Source: Portunus trituberculatus (Eukaryota > Arthropoda > Malacostraca > Decapoda > Portunidae). Taken from it: a stretch of 64,000 bases of DNA. The translations under genes and the position numbers were made by a program. The stretch spans positions 21,879,675 to 21,943,674 of the forward strand of contig NC_059304.1 in the NCBI RefSeq assembly GCF_017591435.1. Direction: 5' to 3'. A model generated the notes under the pieces. The model saw nothing but the letters and a program-made list of their open reading frames with translations, did not search any database and had not been told where the DNA came from. Each line of letters starts with the position of its first letter. Position 1 is the stretch's first letter. This document shows, piece after piece, positions 1-55,578 of this stretch.

Positions 1-22
1 GGACTCGAACCTGGCCCTATCT

Positions 23-25
<3 letters not shown>
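1..25 (-). mobile_element. End of a tRNA-derived SINE (family 2), truncated
   Basis: The first bases read ggactcgaacctgg, the reverse complement of a tRNA B box (GGTTCGAGTCC), and then run into (TG)n. It matches the fuller family 2 copy at 24699-24980 reversed. Confidence 0.6.

Positions 26-74
<49 letters not shown>
26..74. repeat. (TG)n microsatellite
   Basis: Uninterrupted TG dinucleotides joining a SINE remnant to the 3' end of a LINE fragment. Confidence 0.97.
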
Positions 75-1300
75 TTACTTATTACAGGGTTTGAGCGGGA
101 CTCATAGTGACCTTTCTCCATATCTAATTTTATCCAAATTTTCCTTACATTTGTGCACACTTTCTGCTGTCAAATCTCATCATTCAAACTGTTCCAGATG
201 TTCACCATCCTATGTGGGAAAACTAAACCTTTTAATGTTTCTCAAACACTGACTTTTCCTGATCTTAGAATATTCTTTTGTCCATCTATTTCCACCTTCA
301 TTCAGTGATATCAGGTCTTGTCTATCTATCTTTTCTATACTGTTCACAATCTTGTACATCGTTATTAGATCTCCTCTCTCCATCTATCCTTCAAAGTTGG
401 TAGCTACATTTCCTTTAGTCTATCTTCATAGGAACAGTCCTTTATTTCTGGTACTACTTTTGTGGCTATCCTTTGGATTCTTTCTAGTTTCCTGATGTCT
501 TTTTCCATGTGTGGTGACCACACCACTGCAGCATATTTAAGTCTAGGTCTTATCATAGTGGTTATGATCCTTTTCATCATATACTTATCCATGTACTTGA
601 ATGTCATCCTGATTTTTCTTAGTGTCTTATATGCTGAAATAAATAATCCATTTACATGCTTTTCTGGGGTCAGGGTGTCTTATGTAATCACTCCCAAGTC
701 CTTCTCTCTCTCTCTTTTTTTTTTCTTTGTTCATTATAACCTCTTCCATTTTGTACTCCCATGTAGGTCTTCTATCACTTTTACCCATTTCCATCACATG
801 ACATTTTTTGACATTAAATTTTAATTTCCACCTCTGGCTCCATTCCCAGATCTTATCGATATCTCTTTGCAAATTCCATACAATCCTCATTGTTCCTTAT
901 TACTCTCAAGAGTTTTGCATCATCAGCAAACAAATTTATGTAACTACTCAGGTTCTCCATTTCTCCTGTACCATATCATGAATAAATACGTATTAGATAT
1001 ATTATTGATGCCAGCACTGAACCCTGCGGTATGCCACTAGTTAATGTGCTCCAGCTTGATGGGGTGTCTCCTATCACTGTCCTCATCCAGCTTTAAGATA
1101 TTTCCCTGTACTCCTCCCATATGTTCGAAAGCATTTTAATATCTAAATACTCGTTCATTGAGTCCACCCTTCCATCTCTCCATTGTACCTCACCTGTTAC
1201 CCATGTATAGAAACTTCATAGATTTGTTACACATGATCTTTCTTTACTAAATCCAAATTGGAAGTTATTTATGATTTAATTTTCCTCCATACAATTTAGC
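75..1300 (-). mobile_element. CR1/L2-like LINE fragment, 3' part, decayed
   Basis: On the minus strand it encodes, with several breaks, the reverse-transcriptase C-terminal half, including IRPRLKYAAVVWSPHMEKDI (404-607) and the region around 890-1270 equivalent to the FADD box and QFGF motif. The 3' end lies against (TG)n at 75. It is 5' truncated near the QFGF motif and is more diverged than the copies at 2244 and 36277. Confidence 0.8.
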
Positions 1301-1310
1301 TATGTGTGTG

Positions 1311-1560
1311 TAATTCACCTGACCTCAGTCGTCTGCTGGTCACCCAGCCAGTCTTCCCCATTACGGAGCGAGCTCAGAGCTCATAGACCGATCTTCGGGT
1401 AAGACTGAGACCACAACACACTCCACACACCGGGAAATCGAGGCCACAACCCCTCGAGTTACATCCCGTACCTATTTACTGCTAGGTGAACAGGGGCCAC
1501 ACATTAAGAGGCTTGCCCATTTGCCTCGGCGCGCCAGGACTCGAACCCGGGCCTCTCGAG
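1311..1560 (-). mobile_element. tRNA-derived SINE family 2, head truncated
   Basis: Reverse complement of the copy at 24699-24980: tail end taattcac, body with agctcagagctca, and the B-box remnant ggactcgaacccgg. It stops at the anticodon stem (ctctcgag) where (TG)n begins. Confidence 0.8.
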
Positions 1561-1574
1561 TGTGTGTGTGTGTG

Positions 1575-2124
1575 TATTTACCTAGTTGTATTTACCTAGT
1601 TGTAGTTTTACAGGGCCTGGGCTTTATGCTCGTGTGGTCCCGTCTCCATATCTACACTTATCCAATCTTACTTTAAAAGTGTGCACACTCTTTGCAGACA
1701 CTACTTCTTCATCTAAACTGTTCCACGTCTCAATACATCTCTGCGGGAAACTATATTTTTTAATATCTCTCAGACATCTTCCCTTTCTCAGCTTTTTACT
1801 ATGCGATCTTGTACTTGGATGTCATATTCTTCTCTCAAGATCAGTTTCTCATTATCCACTTGGTCCATTCCGTTGATCAATTTATAGACTTGTATCAGGT
1901 CTCCTCTCTCCCTTCTTTGTTCCAAGGTTGGTAGATCCATAGCCTTTAGTCTCTCCTCATATGTCATCCCTTCAAGTTCTGGGACCATTTTTGTAGCCAT
2001 TTTTTGTAGCCTCTCCAATTTTCTTATGTGTTTCTTTTTATGAGGGGTCCACACTACTCCTGCATATTCCAATCTAGGTCTTATTATAGTATTTATCAAT
2101 TTCTTCATCATTTCTTTGTCCATG
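1575..2124 (-). mobile_element. CR1/L2-like LINE 3' fragment
   Basis: The minus strand encodes KLERLQKMATKMVPELEGMT, TYEERLKAMDLPTLEQRRER and the 3' UTR ending ctacaactaggtaaatac before (AC)n. It breaks off exactly at (TG)n at 2125. Sequence is very close to the copies at 2244 and 36277. Confidence 0.88.
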
Positions 2125-6488
<4,364 letters not shown>

Positions 6489-6589
6489 TATAATTTTTTT
6501 TTTTTTTAGCATCACTACTAGTACATTCAATGGCATATAAAGCTCTCCCAGTATCCCTGTGGCGAAATGAACTTCAAAAACTATCTTAC

Positions 6590-7001
6590 CTGCAGCAGTA
6601 ATTGTTTCCGAATAATATCATCGTCAATTTCAAGCAGAGACGAGTTTGTGTTGTTATTAGCCATCCTCTCCGCCGTTGTTGTTGCCGCTGGAGCTTCCCT
6701 CAGCTGGCGTGCCGCACACCGCCTTGTTGACATCGCTTACACTCCCGCGACCCGCACCACACACCACACCGACCGAACACAGGCGCCACCCACCACACCC
6801 TATGCCCACCTTAACGCTCTATGCTTTCTACAAAAATACACAATGACAAATAAATGAAAATTAGATTTCATCTCTTCAGAAGGGATCAGTGAGGGAGGAA
6901 GGCAGTGGCGGGGAGGAGAGGGAGGGCTCAGTAGGAAGGCGGGCGGTGCAGCAGGTGGTGGCCACTCAGCTGCCTTGTCTCGTTGCTTCAGTTGCTCCAC
7001 A
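6590..7001 (+). promoter_or_regulatory. Candidate promoter and 5' UTR of the MRP gene
   Basis: The few hundred bases upstream of the ATG at 7002 are much richer in G, C and CpG than the AT-rich surroundings, with GC-rich clusters at 6660-6800 and 6895-6990. I see no clear TATA box. The transcription start cannot be placed from sequence alone, and a noncoding first exon further upstream is possible. Confidence 0.4.
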
Positions 7002-46457
<39,456 letters not shown>

Positions 46458-47781
46458 GGGTGGTGAGGATGTAACTGATATTCTAATGTGCAAGGACAAA
46501 TGGCATTTTATGAATCATTGTACTTACAAAGTTCCTGATTTGCAAGAATAGTTTATTGAGTGTTAGGCGAGCAAATACAGTGATCTCTGCATCAATACTT
46601 CACTGAGATGCCAACAAGTACTTATTACTGAGCAACCTTATGATGACTGAAGAATGTTTGAGAATGAGTAATTGGTTCCAGATGACTTCCATAATCAATT
46701 AAATTCTTCTGAAAATTGTGGAAATGCATGCCCACACACGCTCAGTGGTCGTCATCACCACCATTATGTACTCCCATCAACAATGAGGAGAAGGATAACA
46801 AAGATAAAGATGAAGCTTGGAATGAAAAGAAAAAAAGAGCATTGTAGAAATCTGGGTGAATAACTACTGGGAAGAGGTCAAAGGAAATTGTTCCCTATCC
46901 TTCCTAGGTCTTTAGATGGTCCTATGTGCTTCTTTTCAGTACAAAAGATTGGAAATATGCAAAGGATATTTGAGTAACAGTGCAACAATAACATAGGGGT
47001 AACATTTTTGTCTGATGTGTATGGGTGTGTAGTGCAAGCAGGATAAATAATGGTGCTGGCACAGACAGTTACTATTAGGCAGTGAAGATGCAATACTTGC
47101 AACACTTTATGACAACAGTTTCTTCAGAAAATTTAATGTTATGACATCTCAGTGTTATTATGGCCACACATCACTGGGATCTCCTGTGTACTTATGTGTA
47201 TTGCTGGTGGTGTGAAAGTGTGAAAGTGAACTTGTAATGATTGTTGTGATTGTTTAGTGAATGACATTTTAGATTATGAGAAGGTCTCCTTAGGGTGTAG
47301 TGGCAATGTGAGTGGTTGAGTGGTGTGCTTTAGGTAGGATGTTTATTAGATTACAGGAGTTTCATAATTTATTACAAAGATTTTAGGTTTTAGTAATTAT
47401 ACAGCACATTTAGATTTTGATATTAACTTGTGCTCTATTTATATCAAATTATTATCTGTATTTTCTTATATTTGTGTAGAATGTAGAATCTTTTTTATGT
47501 CACAGTTGTGTATGTATTATGCAATATTTCTGTAACTATGTACCTTTCCATCTGTTTCCAAGTTCACAGAGGTGGGATGTCCAGGCTACATAGAAGAAAG
47601 ACTGTCACTTGGCCTTGAAATTTCAATATAAAAAATTATTATTCAATGTTAGGATAACAATTAAAGAAGTTGGATATGTTGACAGTTATCCATCCCATGA
47701 AACTACTATCTCAGGTTCTCAGCTCACTCACTACCTAATGGAGGAAATCTTATGTAACCTCTTATACTAAATATGAATAAA
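46458..47781 (+). other. MRP 3' UTR and flank with candidate poly(A) signal
   Basis: No further coding similarity is seen after the stop. The first clear AATAAA I find is at 47776-47781, giving a 3' UTR of about 1.3 kb if used. The sequence between is AT-rich and unique-looking. Confidence 0.4.
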
Positions 47782-48009
47782 TAATTAGAATTTTTTTCTC
47801 TTTCTCTTTTATTGTTGCTTTGTTTACAAGACTAGGAAGTTTTACATGTAGGCAATGGGGGATCTTTTCCTGACTACTGCTGCTGTTGCTGCTGCTGCTA
47901 CTTCTCCAATTGGTGGTGGTGGTGGTGTGCCTCTTCTTTCTTTACTGATTTCTTTCTCTAATGGTTGTGGTCATAGCAGCAGCAACACCGGCATCACTAT
48001 TGTTGTTAC

Positions 48010-48067
<58 letters not shown>

Positions 48068-48433
48068 ACACATGCACGGCCAGTTTTGAACCTATTTGAC
48101 CAACTAAATCAAATTAGGTTCTCCACCTTACAGGGTCCCAGCGCCATCTATAATTGTCATATTTTGCATTAAAAAATAATTCAGTCTTCCAAAATTTTAA
48201 TATCTAACATTTATTTTTTTTTTGTTCTTAATTAAAGGTGAGAATACTACACAAAATATAAAATTTGAAAATTTTACTTTTTGTAGAGTAGAGGCCTTGC
48301 GCACGTGTGTGTGTGTGTGTGTTTCACCTACCATCATGTGGTGGTCGCCCAGCAAGCAGTTAATCTACTGGGGGCTGAGCAGAGCAAGCTCATAATGACC
48401 AATCCAATCCTTGCCACTACTACTATTACTAGT
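47782..48433. other. Intergenic sequence with (GT)n at 48013-48065
   Basis: GCT- and GGT-rich low-complexity tracts at 47880-47930, then (GT)n. 48300-48420 has weak resemblance to a SINE tail. No gene seen. Confidence 0.5.
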
Positions 48434-49286
48434 TTTCATGTAGGAGGGGAAAGGTAGCCAAGGACAACAACAACAAAAAAAGGCCCAGTAAGTTGCCAGT
48501 CATCCCTTGCAGGTCTGAGTGTGTTAGCAAAAAAAAATAAATAAATAAATAAAATAAAAAAAATAAATGTCTTGAAACCTCGCGTTTTAAAAGAAGTCCA
48601 GTCAACTGAAGTCAGAGGAAGTTAGAAATGCAGAAATAGTTCAGGAGTTCCAGAGTTTACCACAGAAAAATATGAATGATTGAGAGTAGGTAGCTACTAG
48701 TTAACTCTTGCACAGCGGAGTTGGACAGAGTAAGGGTGAGAGGAAAGAGAAAGCCTTGCGTAGTGAGGTCGCAGAAGGAGGGGGGCATGCAGTTAGCAAG
48801 ATCAGAAGACCAGTTAGCGTGAAAATAGAGGAAGAAGATAGCAAGAGAAGCAATATTCGGACGACAATAAAGAGACTGAAGACATGCAGACGCAAAGCTT
48901 TTGATTCCATCGTATCTAATAAAAATGTGTGAGTGGAACTCTCATACATATGAAGAGTACTCCATACATGGGCGGATGAGGCCCTTTTTTTTTTTTTTAT
49001 ACTATGTGGGCTTTTCACGGGAATTTATGGGCTAAAATGGATACTTTTTAGGGTACCTCCTATCTCAAAGCCCACCCGCTAGGAAACCGTTGCCCTGAGT
49101 GAGGAAGCCCAACCTGCACTCAGACCGTGGACAGATTCGAACCCGTGCGCTTGGAGACCCCTTGGATCCCAAAGCACGCATGGTTCCACTGTACCACGGC
49201 GCCCTTGTACAGAGTTAGCAGTTGGGCAGGCTAAAAAAAATGGCGTTGACTCTAGACTTTGGCAAATTTTCCCCTCCTACATGAAA
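48434..49286. mobile_element. Inverted-repeat-bounded element (about 850 bp) of unknown family
   Basis: Perfect 19-bp inverted repeat TTTCATGTAGGAGGGGAAA at 48434-48453 and 49268-49286. A lysine/arginine-rich open frame at 48708-48932 has no recognised domain. A poly(A) SINE lies inside. No clear target duplication. Could be a MITE. Confidence 0.5.
48985..49204 (-). mobile_element. Poly(A)-tailed tRNA-derived SINE (family 4)
   Basis: Reversed, it starts GGGCGCCGTGGTACAGTGG (A-box-like), has GGTTCGAATCT (B box) and ends in a poly(A) tail. About 220 bp. Confidence 0.7.
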
Positions 49287-49372
49287 TAAATAAATTAAAT
49301 AATTGAAAGTGCGGATATATTTCTATTAAAAGTGTAATTGAATTTGGTATAAATCGCAGGGAGATTTTTTTT

Positions 49373-49586
49373 TTTTCACTCATTTCAACGTCCGATTGTG
49401 TAACAGTTCTGTAATGATCATTCACCTCCCGTTAACCATACGTCATCATCTTTTCCCCCTGCTTACCATTCGGAAGTGGAAGCACATTTTGAAACAGGAT
49501 TGTTTTTCATTCTTTATTCAGCGCGTTTTTCATTCACTTTAACGTCCGATTATGTAGCAGTTCTTTTATGATCGTTTACCTGTTCC
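49373..49586. repeat. Two direct copies of a ~55-bp segment
   Basis: 49373-49428 and 49527-49583 share acgtccgatt(g/a)tgtaacag and flanks. They are about 154 bp apart, so the unit may be larger. Confidence 0.5.
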
Positions 49587-49927
49587 TCTTCTTCCTCTTA
49601 CACCACGAGCTGCGTCAATGGGAATTTGCTATATGTATTCATAGGTGGGGCACAGCTGGGCAGACAAGTGCACTGGCAGAGACATTTATGTGCGCAGTTC
49701 AGCCATGGCTACCAGTGACATTAGTTGTAAAGGTTGCAAATTTGATTACTGGGAAATCATCGCTCCTGCGATGCAATTCAGTGTGCAATCGAGAAGAGGA
49801 CCAGCCAGGACCTTCATCCTTTCGTTAAGGTATTGTGAGGAGGGGTATTGGTAGAGGTAGGGCATATTGTGTCAAGCTATAAGAGAACCGGTGTGGGGGG
49901 AGGGAAGCTGCCCCAAAGCAAGGATAC

Positions 49928-50160
49928 GGTTGGTTAAGTTTATGTTAGGGTTAGGTTAGTGTTGCAGGGGGTGGTCCGTGGGGCTGCGCCCTCCCGGTTA
50001 GGTTAGGTTTATGTTAGGGTTATGTTACTGTTGTGGGGGGATCCGGGAGGGCTGCGCCTCTCTGGCTAGGTTAGGTTTATGTTAGGGTTAGGTTAGTGTT
50101 GAATGGGGTGTCCGGGGGTCACAGCCCCCCGGTTAGGTTACGTTACGTTAGATTAGGTTT
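49928..50160 (+). repeat. Minisatellite of ~68-bp units rich in GGTTAG (TTAGG-like)
   Basis: Three to four diverged units, each with ggttaggtttatgttagggt followed by a G-rich stretch and gggctgcgcc. The TTAGG words are the arthropod telomere motif. Confidence 0.8.
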
Positions 50161-50840
50161 TTGTCCTTAGATTTTTTTTTGGATCGCCATATCTCGCCTC
50201 TTTTGGCTCCCCCCCAAACCCCCGATTCCCCACAGTCCCCCAAGCTTGTTGGGGGGAGGAGGGGGGAGGGAGCAGTGGTTCTGTACTTTTACCACAGCGA
50301 ATATAAATAGGATAGGATAAGTTGTATCAAAATTATACTAATAGCAAACTTTCTTTTTTAAATTATCAGCTTGTTAATATGTCCACTGTTGCTCTGCTTA
50401 CTGCTGATGCAGACAGTGGCGCCACCTTCTAACTCCTCCTCAGTCTCCACTCAGTCCACTCCAGTCAGTGCCCGACCCGTATGGCGTGTTTCATAATTTT
50501 CGTTGAGGGTGGAGAAGGCAGGAGGTGGGACGTTCAGCAGAGCATCTCCGCAACTTGCAAAAGCTTAACACCGGATATTAAGAGTGTTCTTGAATACTGT
50601 TTTAGTGACATTAGCAAGACTCCCACACTCAAAAGACTCTAGTTGAAGTGACACGGTTTTTGCGGTTTTATACTTGCCGCAGTGACGTGTTGTTTGTGCT
50701 CTTTCACTTATACTCTGTCAAATACTAGACTCCTGAGACTGTGCTGTGGATCTCCAAATCACTTATTTACCATTATGGTGGGCCTTGTGTGTGATATAGC
50801 TGTCATTTGAGGTAAGAGAATGGTACGTGGTGGTGGTTGG
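50161..50840. other. G/C-rich intergenic stretch
   Basis: Poly-C and poly-G runs at 50205-50270. No gene recognised. It may include the 5' UTR of the LINE starting near 50840. Confidence 0.4.
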
Positions 50841-52568
50841 GGTGGGCTGGGCTGGGCTGGGCTTTCATCGGGTGCTCCAGTCGTCCCAACGTAATGAATC
50901 CCCTTCTGTTCGTGGGCAGTCTAGGAGTATGTTATCTGGCTCAAGACCGGAAGGTGCTACACACGCTATGTGGTACGTGCAATGTGTCGTGTGATGATAA
51001 CTGTGTGGGATGTGATCGTTGTCCTAATTGGTTCTGCTCGACATCAGTGTGCCTTGGCTTGCCTGAACAACTTGTTGCAAGCATACAGGAATAAGGGGGA
51101 GATGGTATTGCTTTAATTTGTACAGAATATCGTGTGAGTTCTGATAATATAAGTACTGTTAACAACCTGTTTTTCTCCAGTTCCAGACTGTTAAAAAAAC
51201 TATGCGAGACATTTCAGAACCTATCATCTCGGGTGTCGGAACTGGTGGTTCATGACGGTCAATTCCCAGCTAAATTGATAATTCTACTGTTAATCCCCCT
51301 GTCTCTTCAACTGAGGATGATAGAACTAGACTCGTTATGAGAGAAGAAATTCTGGAAATGGAGAAAGGAGAAAACATAAATGTTCTATCATTATTTGGTG
51401 TTTGGATACAGGTAATGCTAATGTTAATGATACTTTTGACCCCATTGCTAGGTGGTTCATTGTCCCTTACAGATATTTCATGTATAAGCAGAAACAAAGA
51501 ACCCTACAGAGCGAAAATAGCTGACGAATCAGCAAGGAAACTACTACTGGATAATGGACAGAGGATAGAAGATTGTTTTCAGTCATCTCTATGTAAACAG
51601 GGATTCAGTCATGTCTATGTAAACAGGGACCTCACATATACCCAACGGACAGAACATCGTAGTTCTGTTGCCAGTATTTGTGCTGAGGGACCAGTTGAGA
51701 CACAGCCGTAGGGTACCACTGGGTTAGGTGATACTTAGGTATTGCCAGTACCTGCGGTGGCAGCCTCTAACTTAAACTAAACAATATGCAGTATAATGAG
51801 GTACTACAGAGCAATTTCTGTACACTAAACTTTGTGTTTTGTAACGTTTATTGCCTATCCAATAAGCTATAGGCTATGTTGAAACTTTTTAATATTATTT
51901 TAATTTACATGTTTTTGGGGGTTTGTGAAACTTGACTTACTAACCAAACACCAGACTTATATTTCTATGTCTGGATATGAGCTTGTCCGCACTGACACAC
52001 AAGGACAGTTCCCTAAACATGGAGTGTGTTTCTATGTGAAAAAGGGTATTTCTTATGAATCTGTGCCATCCATCTGCCTAAATTTACACACCATTCATCT
52101 CATCTCTTACAATTTATTTGCAGTGTTGGTATACCGTCCTCCAAGCAATAAAGATGAAGAAAATACGTGTCTCTTGGAATATCTTCTCAACTTTTGTTGG
52201 GAAAGAGGTATTGGTTATGGGAGACTTCAACCTGCCTGAAATCGACTGGGCAACTCCAAATAGCATGTCTGCTTATTATAGCCCTAATGTACAAAAGTTC
52301 ATGTATGCCTTTCTCACCTTAGGTTTGACACAGTGGGTAAAGACACCAATCTTTTATCCATCACTTAATACCCTTGATTTATTGTGTCAACTGAGCATAA
52401 CCGGATAGGTGTGGTAGACGTATTAGCACCGTTTCCTAAATGCGGTCATTGTCCTGTAATTTTTTATTATTTCTTTCAGCTAGATTCCATCACAAATGGA
52501 AACTCAGGAAATAAACATGCGTGGGTGAAGCCACCCTTGATCTGCGGCGACGTTGATTGGCTGGTTCC
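50840..52568 (+). mobile_element. Decayed LINE (PHD-finger ORF1 and endonuclease part of ORF2)
   Basis: 50860-51094 encodes a Cys-rich finger, CGTCNVSCDDNCVGCDRCP and WFCSTSVCLGLPEQL, like the PHD-like fingers of CR1-type ORF1. 51337-51711 encodes the ORF1 C terminus (DLTYTQRTEHR). 51850-52560 encodes endonuclease pieces in shifting frames: GVCFYVKKGISYESVP, YRPPSNKDE, VMGDFNLPEIDW (GDFN) and KCGHCPVIFYY near the SDH position. It is cut at 52568 by the next transposon. Confidence 0.75.
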
Positions 52569-53301
52569 TAGTTGGAGAGCTAGCTGACTTTTATTCATAG
52601 TATTGAGTGCAAAAGGTTTGAGGGTGTAATTCTATTGTACTTTGCATCTGGATGAAGGGATGGGGCATCTTAAGTTGCACAATCCTGGGGTTTGGCCCCT
52701 GAGGGTCCCCAAAATGTGACCCCCAGACCCATTTAATCATAATTTTGAGTGCAACATCCATTTCAAGTTTGTTGCATTCAGAATACCCCAAAAAAGAAAG
52801 TGGCACAACTTAAGACGTGAAAATGCCTGGGGTTATTAATTAAGACACGCACTAATTAATGACTAATTAACGATTTATTTAAACTTTTGAGTGCAACAAA
52901 AATTCTTTTTTCAAAACATCACTTAATGACACCAGACACTATAATCACAACTTAAGACGCGATGTTTCCTGGGGTTTGTAGATAAGATGGGTGTTTTGAC
53001 CCCTGAGGGTCATGGGAACCCCCAATTATGGAGTTCTACCCAAGAGGTAGTGCAACAATTTTATACCTGTTATGGATGACACAGTGTCTCAAATGGACAA
53101 AAATGTAATTTAAGACATAAAAATGTCTGGGGTTACTAATTAAGACGCCTTCTAATTAATGACTAATTAACGATTTAATTAAACTTTTGAGTGCAACAAA
53201 AATTCTTTTTTCAAAACGTCACTTAATGACCCAAGACACTATAACCACAACTTAAGACCCAATTTGCCCTGGGGTTTGTAGATAAGATGGGGTGTTTTGA
53301 T
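52569..53301 (+). repeat. Left terminal inverted repeat of the Academ-like element
   Basis: Matches 55579-56306 reversed over its whole length with few differences. It contains two ~300-bp subrepeats sharing ctaattaatgactaattaac and gagtgcaacaaaaattc (52815-52930 and 53113-53231). The opposite-strand 71-codon frame at 52591-52806 is repeated at 56069-56284 and is just a TIR artefact. Confidence 0.92.
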
Positions 53302-53812
53302 CCCTGAGGGTCATGGGAACCCCCAATTATGGATTTCTACCAAGGAGGTGTGCAACACTTATACCTGTTATTTATGAAACAGGGTCTCAAACGGACAAAA
53401 ATGCCAATCCCTGCAACAGGGACAAGTGCATGCTGCATACACTTTTCCTTTCTTAAATAATTCAATTTTCCATGATTTCGTTTAGTTGTTGGCATAATCA
53501 TTGACCACATTGCATATTCGTGAAATTGGAGGCTCACATCAATGATAAGGTACAGTACAATTTAGTTTAATGGGAGAAAGTGTACAAACAATACAGATGT
53601 AACATCAATAGGGCTACGGCATGCATTAGCCCTCTTCAGTACAGTGGATACAGAGAACATGGCATGCCGCCGCATGGTTTACATTGAAACTGACTACTGC
53701 CTATATATGCCTTTGTGTGATTTAGTAAATGCTTTGATAGAACATGATGGCTTCCAAGGAAGCTGTCTATTGTTTATGGGTAGGCTCTACATGATTTTCT
53801 CAATGGTTTAGT

Positions 53813-55445
53813 TTGGCAGTCAACAGTCTGGAATACCCTTGAAAGTGCGGAACGTTTTGAAAAACCAATTCGCAAACATCATCTCCGCACATTTGCAACT
53901 GAATGTGTGGCAAATCGAAAAGCAGGCAAGAACACGAAAGAGGCACAACTCAAATGCAACAGTGCACTTCTTGGCCGCATTGCCTTCACTGCAGCAACAA
54001 GTAACACTGACCTAGAGCATGTCTTCTCATTCCCATTGACACCTGTGCCACTCTCAATGTGTCATAGTGATGGGACGATGGTTCATACAGACAAAAGCAA
54101 GTTGTTCAAACTTCTTGAAGGTACTGTTAGTGACCACGGTAGCCCAACATTTATTGGAACTCACATCATCGACGGCAATTTTCAGTTTCACAGCATGTCA
54201 CCAGATCAGCCAGAAACATATGGGGAGCTCTCACGGAACATCCTGCTGACTAGTTTGGCGTACAAGTCCCGGAGGATCGACATCATTTTCGATACTTACG
54301 AAAGACCATCAATTAAGGACTGTGAGCGAGAACGCAGAGAAGCTGTAGTTGGAGGAAAGTTGGTTATTGAAGGACCTCAACAGAAGAGAGACTCAAACTT
54401 CAGGAAACAACTTGAGAGGGAGTCATTCAAACGAGAGTTGCCTGTCTTTCTAACGAAGGATTGGTCAAACAGCAACTACCTGCCCCTTCTAGATGGAAGA
54501 CAGGTGTTCTTGGGAGTGATGGGAGAGTGCACGCGTTATTTCGTGGATGATGGCGAAGTGAAGTCAGAAGCAGTTCCGTCTTTAAACTGCAACCACCCTG
54601 AAGCTGACACCAGAGTCATCCTTCACATGATTGAAGCGGACAAGAATACCCCTGGTGACATTGTTGTTCGAGCTTCTGACACGGATATTCTGGTGTTGCT
54701 ACTCCATCACATCCATAGAATCACAGTCACAGTCTGGATGGAAGTTGGTACTAAAGGACAAGGTAACCTGCGTTATGTAAACGTTACGAAGATTGCTGCC
54801 GCGATTGGCAAATCTATGTGTGCTGCACTCCCGGCCTACACGCCTTCACTGGATGCGATTACACCTCTGCTTTTTCGCGAAAAGGCAAGAACCGGCCTTA
54901 TTCAGTTGTCAGCAAAAGCGACAAGTTCCAGAGGGCATTTGAATCATTGAGCAAAACTGTCCTAACAGAGGAAGTCATCGCGACCTTGAAGGAATTTGTC
55001 TGTGTACTGTACGGAGCGCGTAAACCTGTTCCATTAAACAAGCACCGGTTCAATGTGGTCGAAAAAACCTACAAGAGAAAGGCAACAGCAAAACATCCGT
55101 TTGACAAACTTAAAAGCATTGAGGGCAGCAGCATTCCACCCTGTGAATCTGAACTTGCACCACACATTGATAGATGTGCATTTGTTGCCAGACTTTGGGG
55201 CAGTGCGCATCAGAATGACCTGCAGAAAACACCCGCATGTGGTTGGGAAATCATTGACGGTGAATTTCGCATCATTTGGTTCAATGGTGAACAGATGCCC
55301 CCCTGCCCTCATTCCAGAGATACCGTCCGAAAAAGAGGTGGGACATGAAGATGGAATAGATGATGATGCCGACGAAGATCATGATCCTCTGCTTGGGGAT
55401 ATGGAGTCATCGGATGACGAAACCAGTGATGAGTTACATGAGTAA
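53813..55445 (+). pseudogene. Nuclease-like transposase gene of the Academ-like element, two frameshifts
   Basis: The first frame is open from just after a TAG at 53781-53783. It carries NHPEADTRVILHMIEAD, then VVRASDTDILVLLLHHIH. After a 1-nt loss near 54834 the frame continues LHAFTGCDYTSAFSRKGKN. These three acidic blocks, in this order, resemble the XPG-I region of FEN1/XPG nucleases (EA-D, D-D-hydrophobic, G-DY). A second shift in a C run near 55300 leads to an acidic tail (DDDADEDHDPLL) ending TAA at 55443-55445. No ATG near the start: an upstream exon is probably missing or unseen. The role as transposase is inference. Confidence 0.8.
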
Positions 55446-55578
55446 TGTGTCGAGACGCTGGTCCATTTGTTCAGATAAACTAAGGAAAGGGGGGTGTATT
55501 TGATTAGGAATTTTCAGTAATGGCATTAGGTGCATTAGCTAATCAATCGCCAATCGTAGGACAGCAGTTCATCAGTGG

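Noticed and set aside
6800..7000. A minus-strand proline-rich frame just upstream of MRP
   Set aside because: It lies in the GC-rich candidate promoter, and its composition explains the open frame. No similarity was recognised.
47855..48172. A small Ala/Gly/Val-rich gene
   Set aside because: It consists of GCT and GGT low-complexity runs and (GT)n, without splice signals or recognised domain.
52591..52806. A conserved 71-codon protein repeated at 56069-56284
   Set aside because: The similarity is due to the terminal inverted repeats of the transposon; the frames are not otherwise protein-like.
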